Positions 13,153-25,434 of a DNA stretch of 64,000 nucleotides are shown one piece after another. The notes under the pieces were generated by a model. It searched no databases, was not told the origin of the DNA, and saw only the letters and a list, made by a program, of their open reading frames with translations. Source of the stretch: Bisporella sp. PMI_857 (Eukaryota; Ascomycota; Leotiomycetes; Helotiales; Helotiaceae); NCBI GenBank assembly GCA_021307315.1, contig JAJSPD010000006.1:806001-870000 (forward strand). The letters are read 5' to 3'. The translations under genes were made by a program, and so were the position numbers. Every line of letters starts with the position of its first letter. The first letter of the stretch is position 1.

Positions 13153-15718
13153 TCAAGGTACGGCAGTTTGATTTCCCATGGTTCTGCGCTTCCAGAGCCT
13201 CAAGGATGGAGACAGACTCGAGAGACCAGTGCCTTCTGACTCGAGTCCAGGCTTCTCATAGTCATTATTTGACTCCATAGGTGCTACTTTGTTCGATGGC
13301 TTCGATTGTCCTGTGAACAAGGTCCACGGTCTCATTATAACATACTGGACAAGCCTCCAATCTGAAGGCTTATTATGTTGTCTCTGTAGTGAAGAGTACC
13401 TCTCAAAGGCTCTGCCACGCTCTTTCCAAGTATTGCTTTCGTCCCGTTTCATGGAAGAGATCGTGTTGTATAGGACACTGCCATAGATGAAGCGAAAAAG
13501 ATGAGCGATGGAATCTATATTGAAGACGACAAAGTATGTTGAGATGGCGACAATGGGCGTGACAATAGCGAGTGCGTTCAGCGAAAACAGCGTATTGATG
13601 GACCACAATGACTAAGAGCACGGATATAATGAGTACTTGATTAAGTGTTGCGACGGAAATGAGGCGGCAGAGACTTACCATACAGAACGACAGAGGGAGA
13701 AAGAAAATGCTGACAAATGTAAGCAATTTCACATTTTCTCCTAGTCTTGTTGCCGCTCGACTTTCCATTACAGCACTGGCACTAAAAAGCTAGTCGGCAG
13801 ATCAGCAATTATCAGAAATGATAACGGTAGGGCAAAATAACCTACTCCATCTCGGAGATCGGTTGCTTCCTGACGCTTTTCTCGTAATTTGGTAGCTACT
13901 TCCTCGAGTTCATGATACCGAATCTTCAAACAGTACCGGGCATCTTCAAATTCAGCTATATGCAGCTTCTCAATAGAAGATGGTGCTGCTGAATCCAAAA
14001 GCCTACGAACTTGTAAAAGATTGTCTGAAACACTGGCATCAAGTTCTTTCAACGTTGTAATTGCCCAGAAATATTTCTTAGATCTTGAAAATGACTCGTC
14101 ATCGGATAGAAGGTTATCATGACGTTCTGGATCGAGGAAGGTGTCTTTTTCGCTGATTAAATTATCGAAATATTCTATGATATCTCTCCAATGAAGATAT
14201 ATTTTCATCATGGCTTTGTCCGCTACTGCCAGCGCCACGAGAAGAACGTCAGTGCTTTCGCTAAGCGTACCAACTATGCTATTTGTCAGACAGAGGAAAC
14301 CTTGTGGTCGCAGCTCAAGAAGAGTCCAGTAGTCCCGTGGAGATTCAAGCCCTCGATCATGATTTGGAATAAGTAGTGCCTAATTCAGTTAGAGAAAGCG
14401 TACAAACCAGTGATTTTACCTACAGTATATGCCGATTCGCAAAGCAATCTTTGATTTTGGTCACTGTGGAGATGGCCACGCTTCCAAAAGGAGGTGTGTG
14501 TGGCATATTTCTCATCATAATTGCTGATCTGCTGGATGTGATAGAAAGTCACATGGAATCGAACACAGCCAGCATCCCATTCTACCCAACGATGCTCTCG
14601 CAGGCGTCGGCGGCATTGCTGATAGTCTTCAATGGCTTGTTCAATATGATGAGGCTGGAGCGCTTTTGTTAGTCGCATCAAAGAAAGTGTTCTATATTCT
14701 AAGGCATGGATAGATCTACAAAGTAAATTTAACAAAATTTCATGTTTGGTTAGTGGAAATAACATACATGATTCTTCGCCAAGGACCAAATGTGCACATT
14801 CTTGATCCTCTGGATTTGGCACCTCCTTAATGTGGTCAGTCATGGGAATAAATGACGAAAATAGCAGTTTAGTTGAAATATAGTGCATACGTGCTTGAAG
14901 GCCTTCATTAGTTGGCCCAGAATATCCAATTGTATTTATATCATAGTGAATTGGAGGCAGACCTCCACCGAAGTAGTCCGTGATGGAGATATTGCTCCTC
15001 GAAAGCTCTGATCGCAATCTCCAACCACCTCGTTTTGGGACCTGCAGTTCATCAAAAGCAAGTTGATGAAGATAACTGGTGGCTATTAATGGGTCCGATG
15101 GTATGTGAGGACCGTTCTGAAATGGTTGGATAAGACATCTTTTTTGGAATCTTAAAGCTAGACGTCCATCTTCTGGTAGCCTATAATTCTATGCTTTTAG
15201 ATTGATTCTTTTGCCAGATTGCACGGCCCTTACCTCCATATGTTGCCGACTAGCTGTGTCCAATCTCTCTCCTCTTCCATTGTCGCTTTACGGACAGGAA
15301 TATCAGGGAACAGCCTATCCTCGTGGTCCAATTGATCGATACCCACCAGATCATTTATGTATATGTGAAGAGCATTCTGTATAGTGTGTCGATTAGGGCC
15401 GGCACTTTCAATATCTGCAAAAACTGGACGCCACAATGCGCGAAGAGGCGTCGGACGAAATTGTCGGCTTTTCTGGGCTTGGATCAGAACATGGCTCTAT
15501 AAACAAAAACAGCAAGTAACTACCACTTCCACTATGCCCTGGCCATCTTTAACGCCTCCCCCCATCTGCCTCTCAACAGCTCCAAGCCGTACATCCTGTT
15601 GTTGCAGCTGGCGGCCAATGTTTTGCAGCTCGGCCAGTATACCATTCAAAAGATCGTTCGTCTTATTAATGACAACGTCAGGACTCGATTCCAGGGCGTC
15701 GGAAATATCTGGAGGCAT
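13153..15718 (-). CDS. CorA-like Mg2+ transporter family protein
   Basis: Six exons (15554-15718, 15234-15496, 14424-15180, 13846-14379, 13679-13789, 13153-13611) sum to 2,289 nt and an intact 762-residue protein. The N-terminus has a short coiled segment. The central region is a fungal-specific cytosolic domain. The C-terminal third has the long CorA stalk helix (SIEKLHIAEFEDARYCLKIR) and two closely spaced membrane segments, LLTFVSIFFLPLSFCM and LSIVTPIV-type hydrophobics after SLWSINTLFSLN. The canonical GMN loop is absent, as in the fungal CorA-like subgroup, so Mg2+ specificity cannot be assumed. Introns of 44-67 nt have GTAAGT/GTAGGT donors; the first (15497-15553) could instead be a shorter one sharing its acceptor. 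An in-frame ATG 21 codons upstream is an alternative start. Confidence 0.85.
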
Positions 15719-17019
15719 TGCGAGACCGCATTTTGCTGTGTTCAGTGTGCAAAGAATCATTAAATGTTGACTTGAATGCACAGCCTCAAGGCAGCCACAA
15801 GGGAGCTTCCAGTGCTAGGCCTATTCTGGTAGGTGGGGTGATATGGATGTGGGGGATCTTGGATCTTTGTTTAGATTACAACTCAAACCCTTTTATCAGA
15901 CAGTTACTGGCTTAACCGTTTGTTATAGTCACAGGTGCAAACGTATCAGAAGAATGAAGTTTAGATATGTTTGTGGCACACACTGACCGTAACGATGGCT
16001 TGCATACCGCTCTAAAACCAATCTTTTCCTGTGGCTATCATAAGCAAGTTTCTCGACCAGTCTCTGGATATTATTAAGATCCGATCATCTCCATCGCATC
16101 CCGCATATACACGCTGAGTATCCTTCATAATATAACTAAGTCTATGAATACACCTGATCAAGCTACTGGCGTGGTGGTCCATATTTATAAAATAACATAA
16201 CCAGACACTTATCCTGTGTAGTATTAAATTGTTTCTCTATTTCCTTTAGGTGACACCTCGGCATCGCCTGAATCAATACCATTTTGTCGTGTTCAGAATC
16301 TAATCGCGTCTATGCAATCTCTATATTCGTACCAAGCATGACTATCTTCTTTTTCTTCTTTGTAGCTTAACATTTCAGAAGTGCTTTTATTGGTTTGGGG
16401 GGGGGGGGGTGTTGTTCCTTGAGGCGCATCGGCTGTTGTTACGAGCCAATACGGAGGAAGCAAAGGATTGTTCGCGGTATGAAGAGCTTCAGAATTATGG
16501 GGTTTCAGCAGAGGCATGTTCGAGCCAGTAATGATTTTGGTAGATACCGATGTAGTGGGAATAGTCTACCCTTCTTCTAGTTCAGGTAGGTATCTTATGG
16601 ATGGCACACTCAGATATGATACCTGGGCAAATCATAAGCCTGCTTCCAACTTCAAAGATCTAATTGCTTAAGATTATCAAAGAGATTACACAGAAGACTT
16701 GAAAAACAGGACTATCCTCTTTATTGAAGAAATAAGATTTCGAAGGGCAGTCAGAGTGACTGGGTTCTTTCTTTGTTTCGCGAGGGAAAACGGCTGGAAA
16801 GTTTGACTGTGTGATCAGTATATATCTATTTCCTTGTGGATAAAGCCGGTGACATTCGATGACAGCTAATCGTGATTCGAGTTTCTGAAAATGATCAATA
16901 TCATTGGGATAAGAGGATGAAATTATCAATTTACCAAAGAATAATGCCTTCTTCAAGCGCTATACCGAGAGCAGGTGATTGATGATATCCTCTATGGTTT
17001 TTTAAGATTTTTAACTGAC
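15719..17019. other. Intergenic region with G homopolymer
   Basis: About 1.3 kb without a supported gene. A run of about 12 G lies at 16398-16409. Short frames around 16293-16580 and 16660-16956 have no protein-like features. Confidence 0.4.
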
Positions 17020-18721
17020 CTAACATCTTCCAAGCCATTCAAGATTCACATGGATGTCTGGGCCTTTGTGTATATTTACTGGTCCGTTGTAAATATCCAT
17101 CTTCTTACCGGCCCAGGTCAATGGGCCAGTATGATCTGAGGAATCCGAAATAGGATCGAGCTCCGGAAGTAGTTTCAATGATTCAGTCAATCTAAATCTT
17201 CTAGCCTTCTTGATGAAATCGGGGCGTCGGATATCAACGCTAGCATCAGCAAGTGCTTGGATAAACTCGGCCATCTGACATTCAACTGCTGCTTCGAGCG
17301 CACTGTCTCCTACACTCTAACCTTCAATAACTTCAGTCTTGAGATCCTCCCCCCTACATAATAGAAAGGGGAACACATGCAATTGGTGATTATTTGTAGC
17401 GGTTTCAAGCAAATGCTCCTTTCGAATTTCTCTCCATACTACAGAGATTTGCTGTTAGCACAGGCTTGGCTTTTGCTCAGAAATTTACTGACCATAGTCA
17501 TGATTATCTGCCCACTTCTTTTAAACAGAGTTAAAAAGATCATTTATACCTACACCATAATCGAGAAAGATCTGTACGACTTATCCGTGGCCAGATGCTA
17601 CACACTGGCGTATTGGAAGACTAGCAGTGCTGGTTACCCAGCTCTTTCCTCTCAGAACCTTCATATGTGTACAATTTTTCGAGAAGTAGTTTTGTAGTGC
17701 TGCGATGATCATTGCTGCTTGTTAGCTTGACTAATTTCGTGAGTCTCGTGGGCTAAAATTTTCCATAACCCTATCGAACCCTCTCTTGATTATTAGCCGC
17801 ACGACGTCGCTATGACATTGCTCACAAGCCTCATAGATCACCAAGTAGTGGGTATCCGAAGGAATATCTATGTCAATTCCTGCCGCACCTATAAGTTGGA
17901 CAGTCGCTTTCGGGTGGCCATAATATGCCGCTGCTTCAATAGCAATATCAAATTCGGGTCTAGGGAATGATTCTGTCGAGATGCTTTGATGATCAAGAAG
18001 GCACTTGATTATCTCACTATTTGCTTTTGCAGCTGCTCTTTCAAGAGGAGCAATGACAAATTCATGCGAATCACCGTTGTGTGCAGGCCGTCCATAACTA
18101 AAGGTATAGCTATCCAGGCTAATTGCACTGAAATTCCCACCAAAGCCGTGGACATTTTCTCCTTTTCCAAGAAGTAATTTAAAATTTGAGACATGGTTAG
18201 TTCGCGCAACCAGCTGTAGAGGTTTGGCCAAATAATGCGACTTCCTTGTTGACATCAACGTCGCTGACCATACCTCTAACCATCTCGGTGTATCCTGCAC
18301 TCATCTGCAACGACGAAGAATGCACTTCGATATTACTATCTAGCTCCTCGGGAAGTAGGCAGTTCAAGAATCTCCCTCCATCTAGCATACGAGCCGATGC
18401 TTCGCATATTTCTAGTGACACCGTGTGTCGATCAACGATCTGAGAGCCACATCTAGTCTGAGAGTGATGTTATTTTCTTGGGAAACCTAGTGTTTGTGCA
18501 AGTAACAGCCTTGCGGTCAGTGTATCGCTCACATTCTCCACTTTCGAATTCTCCCATAATGCGTACTTCTCTTCATAATTTTTCCAATTGATATCTTCTC
18601 CTTTTGACGGTGGGTGGGTCTGAGGGTCAAGAAAATTAATAGCTCCACTCTCAAATATTGACCTCAAAATGCAATCGTTGGAAACTCCTGCGGTTTGCCA
18701 GTTAACGGCCGGCTCAAGCAT
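17020..18721 (-). pseudogene. Ankyrin-repeat protein, frame-broken
   Basis: Minus-strand pieces read as one ankyrin-repeat protein. The N-terminal piece is at 18470-18721. Ankyrin helices follow at 18197-18421 (YTEMVRGMVSDVDVNKE) and 17731-18300 (PLQLVARTNHVSNFKLLLGKG, then APLERAAAKANSEIIKCLLDH, IAIEAAAYYGH and VIYEACEQCHSDVVRLIIKRG). A further helix pair lies near 17270-17310, continuing into MAEFIQALADASVDIRRPDF. Frames change near 18235 (single nucleotide), 18440-18470 and 17310-17730. The middle gap may include introns. Ankyrin proteins of this kind are common and fast-evolving in filamentous fungi; partners are unknown. It could be an error-laden functional gene or a decayed one. Confidence 0.6.
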
Positions 18722-19201
18722 GCAACAATGATTACATACGCCTGGTAGTTCTCAATCGAAGTGCTTTTATAGCCCAATAGTTCCCGCTAAGTTGAATATC
18801 GCCCTTGACAATAGCTCAGAAGCCAGCCGATCAAGGATATGCATCATTCGAGTAATATTCAAAACGTATTACGCGTATGTGGGTTTTGAGGTAGTTAACG
18901 TCCACTGTGGTGCAATTAACGCTAGGATGCTAGGATTGCCTCCTTTCTAGTTGGGATTAATGTGGGTAAGTAAGCGATCTTGGCGTGCCAAGCACTTCTG
19001 TGGCACTCATTTGTGTCGTGTTTATTGTCGAATGAAAAATCGTGCTGAGAACGCTAAAATACGCGCTAACATACACGGACCAAATGCAATTCTAACCTTT
19101 TGGACAAGAGGTCGTAACTTCTCTTATAGTTTTACTCTTCAACACCTTCCATATTCACTTTCTTTAAAACTAGAATGAGGTAAAACCCGGTGTCACGAAA
19201 C

Positions 19202-20968
19202 ATGTATAGACCTAGGCTCTTCTTCCCTTTCGCCGTAGTTCTCGGAATTGCTGCCATTCTTTTATCGACGCGGTCAACCGAGCAGGATGGCCCAAAGCCA
19301 CATAGAATCGGTCGCAACAATACTGTTCTCTTCTTGTCCACTTGTCCACCTGGCCTATCAAATGTTGTTCTGGCAACAACCCACGCCCTTGCGGCCGAGT
19401 ACCCGGACATTGAGATACATTATGGTTCATATCCTAAGCTTTCAAAAGCAGTGGAACACATCTCCAGATTCGGTTCAAAGGGTCCCCAGAAAGTTACGTT
19501 CCACCCTCTCAAGGGACTCCCTTATGCAGAATCGATCGCAGCTCAAGGATTGTTCTTTCATGACTTACTTAACTCACCCGGACTTTTTGGGCTGTCCAAG
19601 TTTTTGAAGAACCTGCAGATTTTTTTAATGCCGTGGAGCGTAGATGAGTATCTAGAGACATATCGAGATGTTCTTCGTCTTTTGGACGAGGTTGACCCTA
19701 TGGTTGTCGCTGTGGAGCCAATGTTTTCCCCAGGAATAGAGTGAGTGAGACATGGAAGCGATGCCATAAAGCCATTCTAAATGAACTACTTGTAGCGCTA
19801 TACAGGCCCAAGGACGGAAATTCGCGATAATTACGCCCAACTCTCTAAAAGACAATTTTGCCGACCAGCAACCATGGGCTTCTGTATTATGGAAGTATCC
19901 TGCGTTAGTACTCTTCCTATCTCATTTCGATGCGTAATGTATTTAAAAAAATTCTCAGGACGAGCTCGGGGTACCAATATCCCGTTCCATGGCATCTAAT
20001 ACCAGCAATACTTTGATTTCTCCGATTCCTGTACAGCGCACTAGCGACTCCCGATCTTAGGGGTAAGCGTAAGATTCTGAAGGCTAATGGAATCAAAAAT
20101 CCATCCACCTTAATGAATATTGGTCAAACCCGCGCTCCTTGGATTGCTCAATATATGCCGGAGGTAGAATACCCATTGTATTGGATACCCCGGCAAGTGA
20201 TATCATGCGGGCCCTATCTACCGCTCTTCTGCTCCTGCCACTGAGCAAGATTCTGATTTAGCAGCATGGCTACAACGTGCTCCCACTGTTCTAGTGAATC
20301 TAGGAAGCTCAGTCTTGTATGATGAAGAGGGAGCCAATGAGATGGCCGAAGCTGTTAAATTTGTCCTCGACAAATTCAAAGTTCAGGTTCTATGGAAGTT
20401 TAACAAACGCGAGGATAAACACAATGTCCTAGTCATTGATCCAACCTCGCCGCATTATCTGGGACCTCAACGGGAGTGGGAGGGAAACTTTCTTGGGAAT
20501 CTCTCAGAAGAACTGCAAAACGGAAGACTGAGAATAGAGAATTGGATTTCAATTGACCCTGCTTCTCTCTTAGAGACTGGGAACATTGTGCTATTTGTGC
20601 ATCATGGAGGAGCAAATTGCTTCAATGAAGCTCTCGGGTAAGAAAGTTTTGAGGAGCTTCCTGAGAAAATATGTTGACATTTTGACAGAACTGGAGTTCC
20701 GCACCTGGTTCTCCCGTTGTGGGTGGATCTCTACGATAATGCCGTGAAGATTGAGTATCTTGGAGTAGGTATATGGGCCAACAAGAAAGCAGCGCCCACA
20801 TGGAAAGCAGAAGAATTGATCCCAGCTTTCGAGAGAGTTCTAGGGGATAGTGAAGAGGCAGAGAATGTTAGAAAAAAAGCTAAAGAGATTGGGGAAATTT
20901 CTCAGAGCCGAGGCCCTGGCCGGGTACTTGCGGCTCGGGCTGTAGCAAGCTTAGCTAGATCTTCTTGA
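19202..20968 (+). pseudogene. UDP-glycosyltransferase (GT1-like) with membrane anchor, interrupted
   Basis: GT1-type fungal UDP-sugar transferase. An N-terminal signal anchor (LFFPFAVVLGIAAILL) precedes the acceptor domain, which begins TVLFLSTCPPGLSNVVLATT. The C-terminal nucleotide-sugar domain includes VLVNLGSSVLYDEEGANEM, the donor-site motif VHHGGANCFNEAL and then PLWVDLYDNA. Exons are 19202-19740, 19796-19903, 19959-20637 and 20689-20968, with clean 51-55 nt introns. Exon 3 has an in-frame TGA at 20014-20016 and a single-nucleotide frame change near 20211-20216. The stop is a substitution, unlike most breaks in this window, so real loss of function is plausible. The acceptor cannot be predicted. 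It lies 5.4 kb from the ergot cluster, with two unrelated genes between. Confidence 0.75.
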
Positions 20969-21079
20969 ATACTATATTCTATGCTGGTGGAGGGGTCAAG
21001 ACTGTATAGTACGTAATGCAAGATAAGGGCATGGGCTTATGCTAATTGTATGAATTCTGATTAACAAACACCATCCCAG

Positions 21080-22566
21080 CTATACTACCAAGGCATTGAA
21101 AACAGTTAGAAACACCACATAGACACATATCATGATAAGGCCTTTCCCGCCCTTCTCAGTTGTTAGCAAATTTATGTCAGAGATGGCTTCCGACGGACTC
21201 TTACCTGAATATGATTAACTCTGGCTCCAGAATCTGCCCTGGTCACTGTGACAATTCCTGCTGCACTTGAAGTTCTCGACCCCCGCTTCCAGGCACAGTC
21301 TGGCTTCCCGCAAGTACATCACCAGCAAAGCTACAAGGTGCCGTATAACCAGCTGGATTTGTGCTCGCAGCAACGGAATACTCGGCAGGGAACTCAGTAC
21401 TCAGGTAACTTACACACCCAGCCCAGACAGAATCGTATTTTGATGGTTGCCATACAACACAGAATAACAGAGACAAGATGCTGCGGTCTTGAATTCGGTT
21501 ATCGTCGTGAAACCCGGGCTGCGGAGAAGGCAGCTGTTTTGGATGGCCTGTATGGCGGAGCAGGCAGGGTTTGTCAGAGGATTTTTGGCGTTTGATATAA
21601 AAGTTGTGGTCCCAGAGTTCTGGGTAAAGCTTGGAAGTAATGCTGCAACTGTCACTGAAGGACTGGGTGAACCTTGTAGAGGCCCTAATAAAGTATCAGA
21701 ACTTGACTGGATGATGGATTGGCTTTTTGAGGTTGACTTGGAACTTGGAACCGCAGTCGAAGTAGGAAAAGCGGAAACTGACGTACCTGAGGCAGATGGC
21801 GTATTTGGAATGTTTGGAGTATTTGATGACGGAGCCACAGGGGTGGTTGGACTTGGAACTGACAGTCCTGGGTTGGATTGACTTGGGCGGTTAGGGCTCG
21901 GGCTTGGACCAGGAGATGGTCCTGGGTTTATTGAGGTAGTATGCTTTATGTCACCAATAATACCGCATGGCTGTGTCTGTAGAACTCCAGTACCAAAGAG
22001 CGTCTGGTAGGCGGTTGGATTAGCAGTGTAGAGATAGGAAGCACAAGTCCTCCATGGAGAATCAAACGCATTTGGCTGCCAGATGTCCTGGGAATAGCAT
22101 AGGCATCGTGCTAAATCGATGGGATTTGTTATAGTGCTAAAACCTGGAGTCTTGGAGTTACAACCGCCGTAATAGCCATCCAAAGATGAACAGGCAAGTA
22201 TCCCAGGACCTGTTGTAATTGGCCCAGAATCCCTTAAAAGACATTAATATTACGACCTCAGTAATATAAGCATAAAACGTACACGTTAGGTTTGAAGTTG
22301 CCTAGTTCGCTACAAGGAGCAGTGTGTATGGTATTTCCAGCATTGACGAAGCTCGCAAGCACAGTCGGAGAAGCTGTGAGGTAGTAATTGATGCAGCTAA
22401 CGTACACGGCATCATAGAAATTAGGATTCCAACCCTGCCTGTTGTAGCAATAGCACTCTGCTAGGGAGTAATCATTTGTGATTGTAGAGAATCCTGGAGT
22501 AAGTACATTACATGTTGAGGTGATGAGCTGCAAGGTTGCGCATGCGGCAAGATTTGCATCGCCCAT
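21080..22566 (-). CDS. Secreted protein with three cysteine-rich modules and a hydrophobic C-terminal tail
   Basis: Three copies of a six-cysteine module occur at about 22290-22545, 21960-22175 and 21275-21555. Each has C-x9-C-x18-C-x-C-x17-C and a shared TPGFSTIT/SPGFTTIT core. A Ser/Pro/Thr-rich linker rich in PGPSPGPSPSP separates modules 2 and 3. After module 3 a glycine/serine stretch leads across an intron at 21152-21204 into a short hydrophobic tail (ICVYVVFLTVFNALVV), consistent with a GPI signal or membrane anchor. A signal-peptide-like stretch lies upstream in another frame at about 22585-22640, so the true 5' end is uncertain. Module 3 is broken by one nucleotide near 21456: with one base restored, its fourth-to-fifth cysteine spacing becomes 17, as in modules 1 and 2. 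Probably a cell-wall or apoplastic protein; function unknown. Confidence 0.65.
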
Positions 22567-23349
22567 TGTATAGAGGCAGAGTCAGAGAGACACCTCCAGA
22601 ATATACGAACAGAAATAATACAAAAAGGAGCAAAACTAGGAAGGAAGTGATTCTAGCTTTATGGAGCGTCGTGGGTTTCTACCCGGCTTTTAGAGAAAAG
22701 CCAGAGGAACGAGAAATCAGTATCTCGGCCGGGATTAGCTATCAGACCACACCTACTCAAATCACATCAGTCTAACTGGTCAGAGTGCCTTGTATCTCAG
22801 TCAAAGGCAAAAGCATCTATCCCGCGATCCCCGAAATAGTATGCGAAGAGTGTTCTAGCTCTTCACAAAGCCTCAGTTTTGTTATACACCGAAGGGCTAG
22901 CCTGCCCTGCTGCATCTATCTAGCGAGCGAGAGTCTGCCAAGAATATTGAGACGGCAGATGCTTCTCAGCCCCGGAAGCGAGCCACTCACAGATCCACCC
23001 AGCCGATGATTTTCGAAGCTAAATAGAAGCCAAAGCAAGAGCTTGGGTTGAGGCGTATCACGAGTGGCACATCCTCTGCGATGATTCCTAACTAGGGGAG
23101 GAAAAATGAATGGCTTCATTCGAGATGCTGGCCTTGGACGGCAGGGCCCGTCGAGCCTCTGTGTTGACGAGGCTGACTGCTTTCTCTGCCCTGGCCTTCG
23201 GGCAAAACCTTCTACTATTATCGCATCGGGATATCAGAGCTGATGTTTGCAGGATGCTAAATAACCCCAGCCTTTACGCGACTGATTCCTGACTCTGGCA
23301 GTACAGAGGACAACCTGGCAGCCAAAGAGCATCAGCCTCTATTTCAAAA
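22567..23349. other. Intergenic region
   Basis: About 0.8 kb between the divergent cysteine-rich gene and the multi-pass membrane gene. It contains the probable signal-peptide exon of the former near 22585-22640. Otherwise no coding signal I trust. Confidence 0.4.
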
Positions 23350-25434
23350 ATGGCAGGAAATGTGACAATAGCGACAGGCTTCTGGCAAAACCACTCGTAT
23401 GAAGGTTGGAAAGCATCAACTTTAACTCTTAGTGTTCGTGATGGGGCTATCCTCATTTCTGGTCTGGCAACTTTCATCGCGATCGTCGGCGGTCGTTTCT
23501 GGTCCATTGTTGCCTTTGCGATCCATCAGATAAAATCAAGCAGAATTCCAAAAGATGGTCTGTATCATCAGCACCAGATAGTTTATCGAAATAACTCAAG
23601 CGCTGTTGGTGCCTCGTGGCAGATATTCCGGATCGCCTACTCTTGGGGGAGCAACGCACGACTCAATTGGCTTCGCATGGCAGTCTCTGCGGTACCACCT
23701 CTTGTATGCTTTCTGGGTTTCACAGCTGCTAGCGTTCTGTCTGCAAAAGTTGCAGCACCAAGTTATACAGCGAGCCAAGTGCGGATACAGGAGGCTGAGT
23801 GCGGGTACTGGAGCTGTAAGTGTCAGACTTTGAAAGCATAATTCGCAAGATTAGACAGTTCATTAGCTCTGTTACTTTCACTACCCACACATTCTCTCTA
23901 GACAAGCCTCAAGCATAATTTGCCCCGATAACTGGCCGATGCTAGAGGGATATTCTCGAATAGACAAACTAACTCGGAGATCCTGGTATAGGGACGCAGC
24001 CAAGTGACCCAGATCAACTTAAGCTCGAGAGCATGGCCCGAAGTATCTGGGGCGTCAAAAAGTCAATTACGGCAAAGAACTATGCGCGGAGCTGCTACGG
24101 AGATTCCGCGCAAAATAGCCTTTCTTGTGGCACTTTTGTCGTTTCAAGCCTTCCATATACGACAAGAGACAATGCGACCTGTCCATTTGAGAGCTCGAGA
24201 TGTCTGCTAGGTTTAGATACCGCATATGAAATGAAGACGGATTGGCTTGATTCACATCTTCATTTTGGCATCAATTCTGTCCCAGAAAGCAGAATCAAAT
24301 ATCGCAAAGTTGTTACCTGCTCAGTCTTAAACATTACTGACCGAATCATAACGACAGATCTAGGCTCCCACACTGAATACTACTATAACCTGGGACAATC
24401 ATATATTGGCCAAGCTACATATCATTCATCAGATGCTGTTCCCAATGGCAATGTCGGATATTCTCTCTGGTATGATAGTTGATAATGTTTTGCCCTCTGA
24501 ATTAGAGCTAATATTTCCAGGGCTTTTCGGTACCTACTTGGCGTCGATGCGAAATCATGGACACCGATCCCAGATCTGAATAAGACAGATGCTGATGCAA
24601 GTCTCTTTTTCCTAGGAGGAAATAGTGTATCATATTATAACCCCGTGGATGATCCATTTTTTCGCAGCGCATCGGATACTTGACAATCCCTACACAAATT
24701 CAACTTTCTACAATTCTGATAGTCTCAACACAGCAATGGCATGCACAGAGCAATACCAAATCCTTAATCCTGACACGAATATTCTAACTTCTCTTGGAAG
24801 CTGGTTGAATGTCGCAAATGAAATACAGAGTCTTGGATTAAATACAAAACAACTCGCAATAGCCAAGCTGCTAATGACGTCCGCGTCATGGAGCACTATG
24901 TTCGACAGTGTAGAAGGACTAGGGGCCTCTAGCCTAAAATCTCAGGAATCGGTTGTTCTTCTTTTAGCTCCAGCCGTACCAACAAATCAGTGGCAGATCG
25001 AAGCAGCAGGGTGGTTCGATACAGCACTTTCCGGCTTGCAAGCTATGATGCTTTCGTTTGCCTCCAAAAACTCGAGCGGTATAGCGCCTTGGGGGTCAAT
25101 TCAGCTTCCAATAAACAATACAGAAGCCGAGGCTGCCAAAGCTATGTGCAAACAGCAGATTGTCCGTAACATCGGCGCTTACCAATCATTTTCCGTCCTG
25201 GGGATTGCGATTATCTTGAGCGTGGGATTGCTTATTATTTTGGTTAGTCTAGTACTTGACATCGTGGTAGGCGCCTTTCAGAAGCATGGGTGGGGAGAAA
25301 ATTTCAAGAGGGTGGCATGGAATTTAGATTCCATGCTACATCAACAACGTATGGCATTTGAAGGGCAAGGCATGGGCGGTGTCTGGAGTAATTGTGATGA
25401 TACAGTACCGATCACTGCAAGGGAGAACGTTTGA
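23350..25434 (+). CDS. Fungal multi-pass membrane protein of unknown function
   Basis: The N-terminus NVTIATGFWQNHSYEGW with a following membrane segment (GAILISGLATFIAIVGGRFW) is characteristic of a large ascomycete family of about 650-700-residue membrane proteins without assigned function. Exon 1 is 23350-23815 (TM segments near residues 35-60 and 115-140). The middle part is an extracellular-type domain with cysteines. An intron at 24470-24520 joins in frame. The last exon ends with one strong TM segment (FSVLGIAIILSVGLLIILVSLVLDIV, about 25 residues from 25186) and a cytosolic tail. The frame changes by one nucleotide in the T6 run at 24657-24662 and once between 23990 and 24010. The acceptor of intron 1 is uncertain (23901 is a candidate). 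Confidence 0.65.

Noticed and set aside
15497..15523. A 27-nt intron in the CorA-like gene
   Set aside because: A 57-nt intron (15497-15553) with the same acceptor and a GTTAAA donor also keeps the frame and has a normal size.
16398..16409. G12 run as a telomere-like or quadruplex element
   Set aside because: A single mononucleotide run without repeats; its length may itself be a sequencing artefact.
23110..23292. 60-codon plus-strand frame before the multi-pass membrane gene
   Set aside because: No signal peptide, motif or splice link to the next exon.
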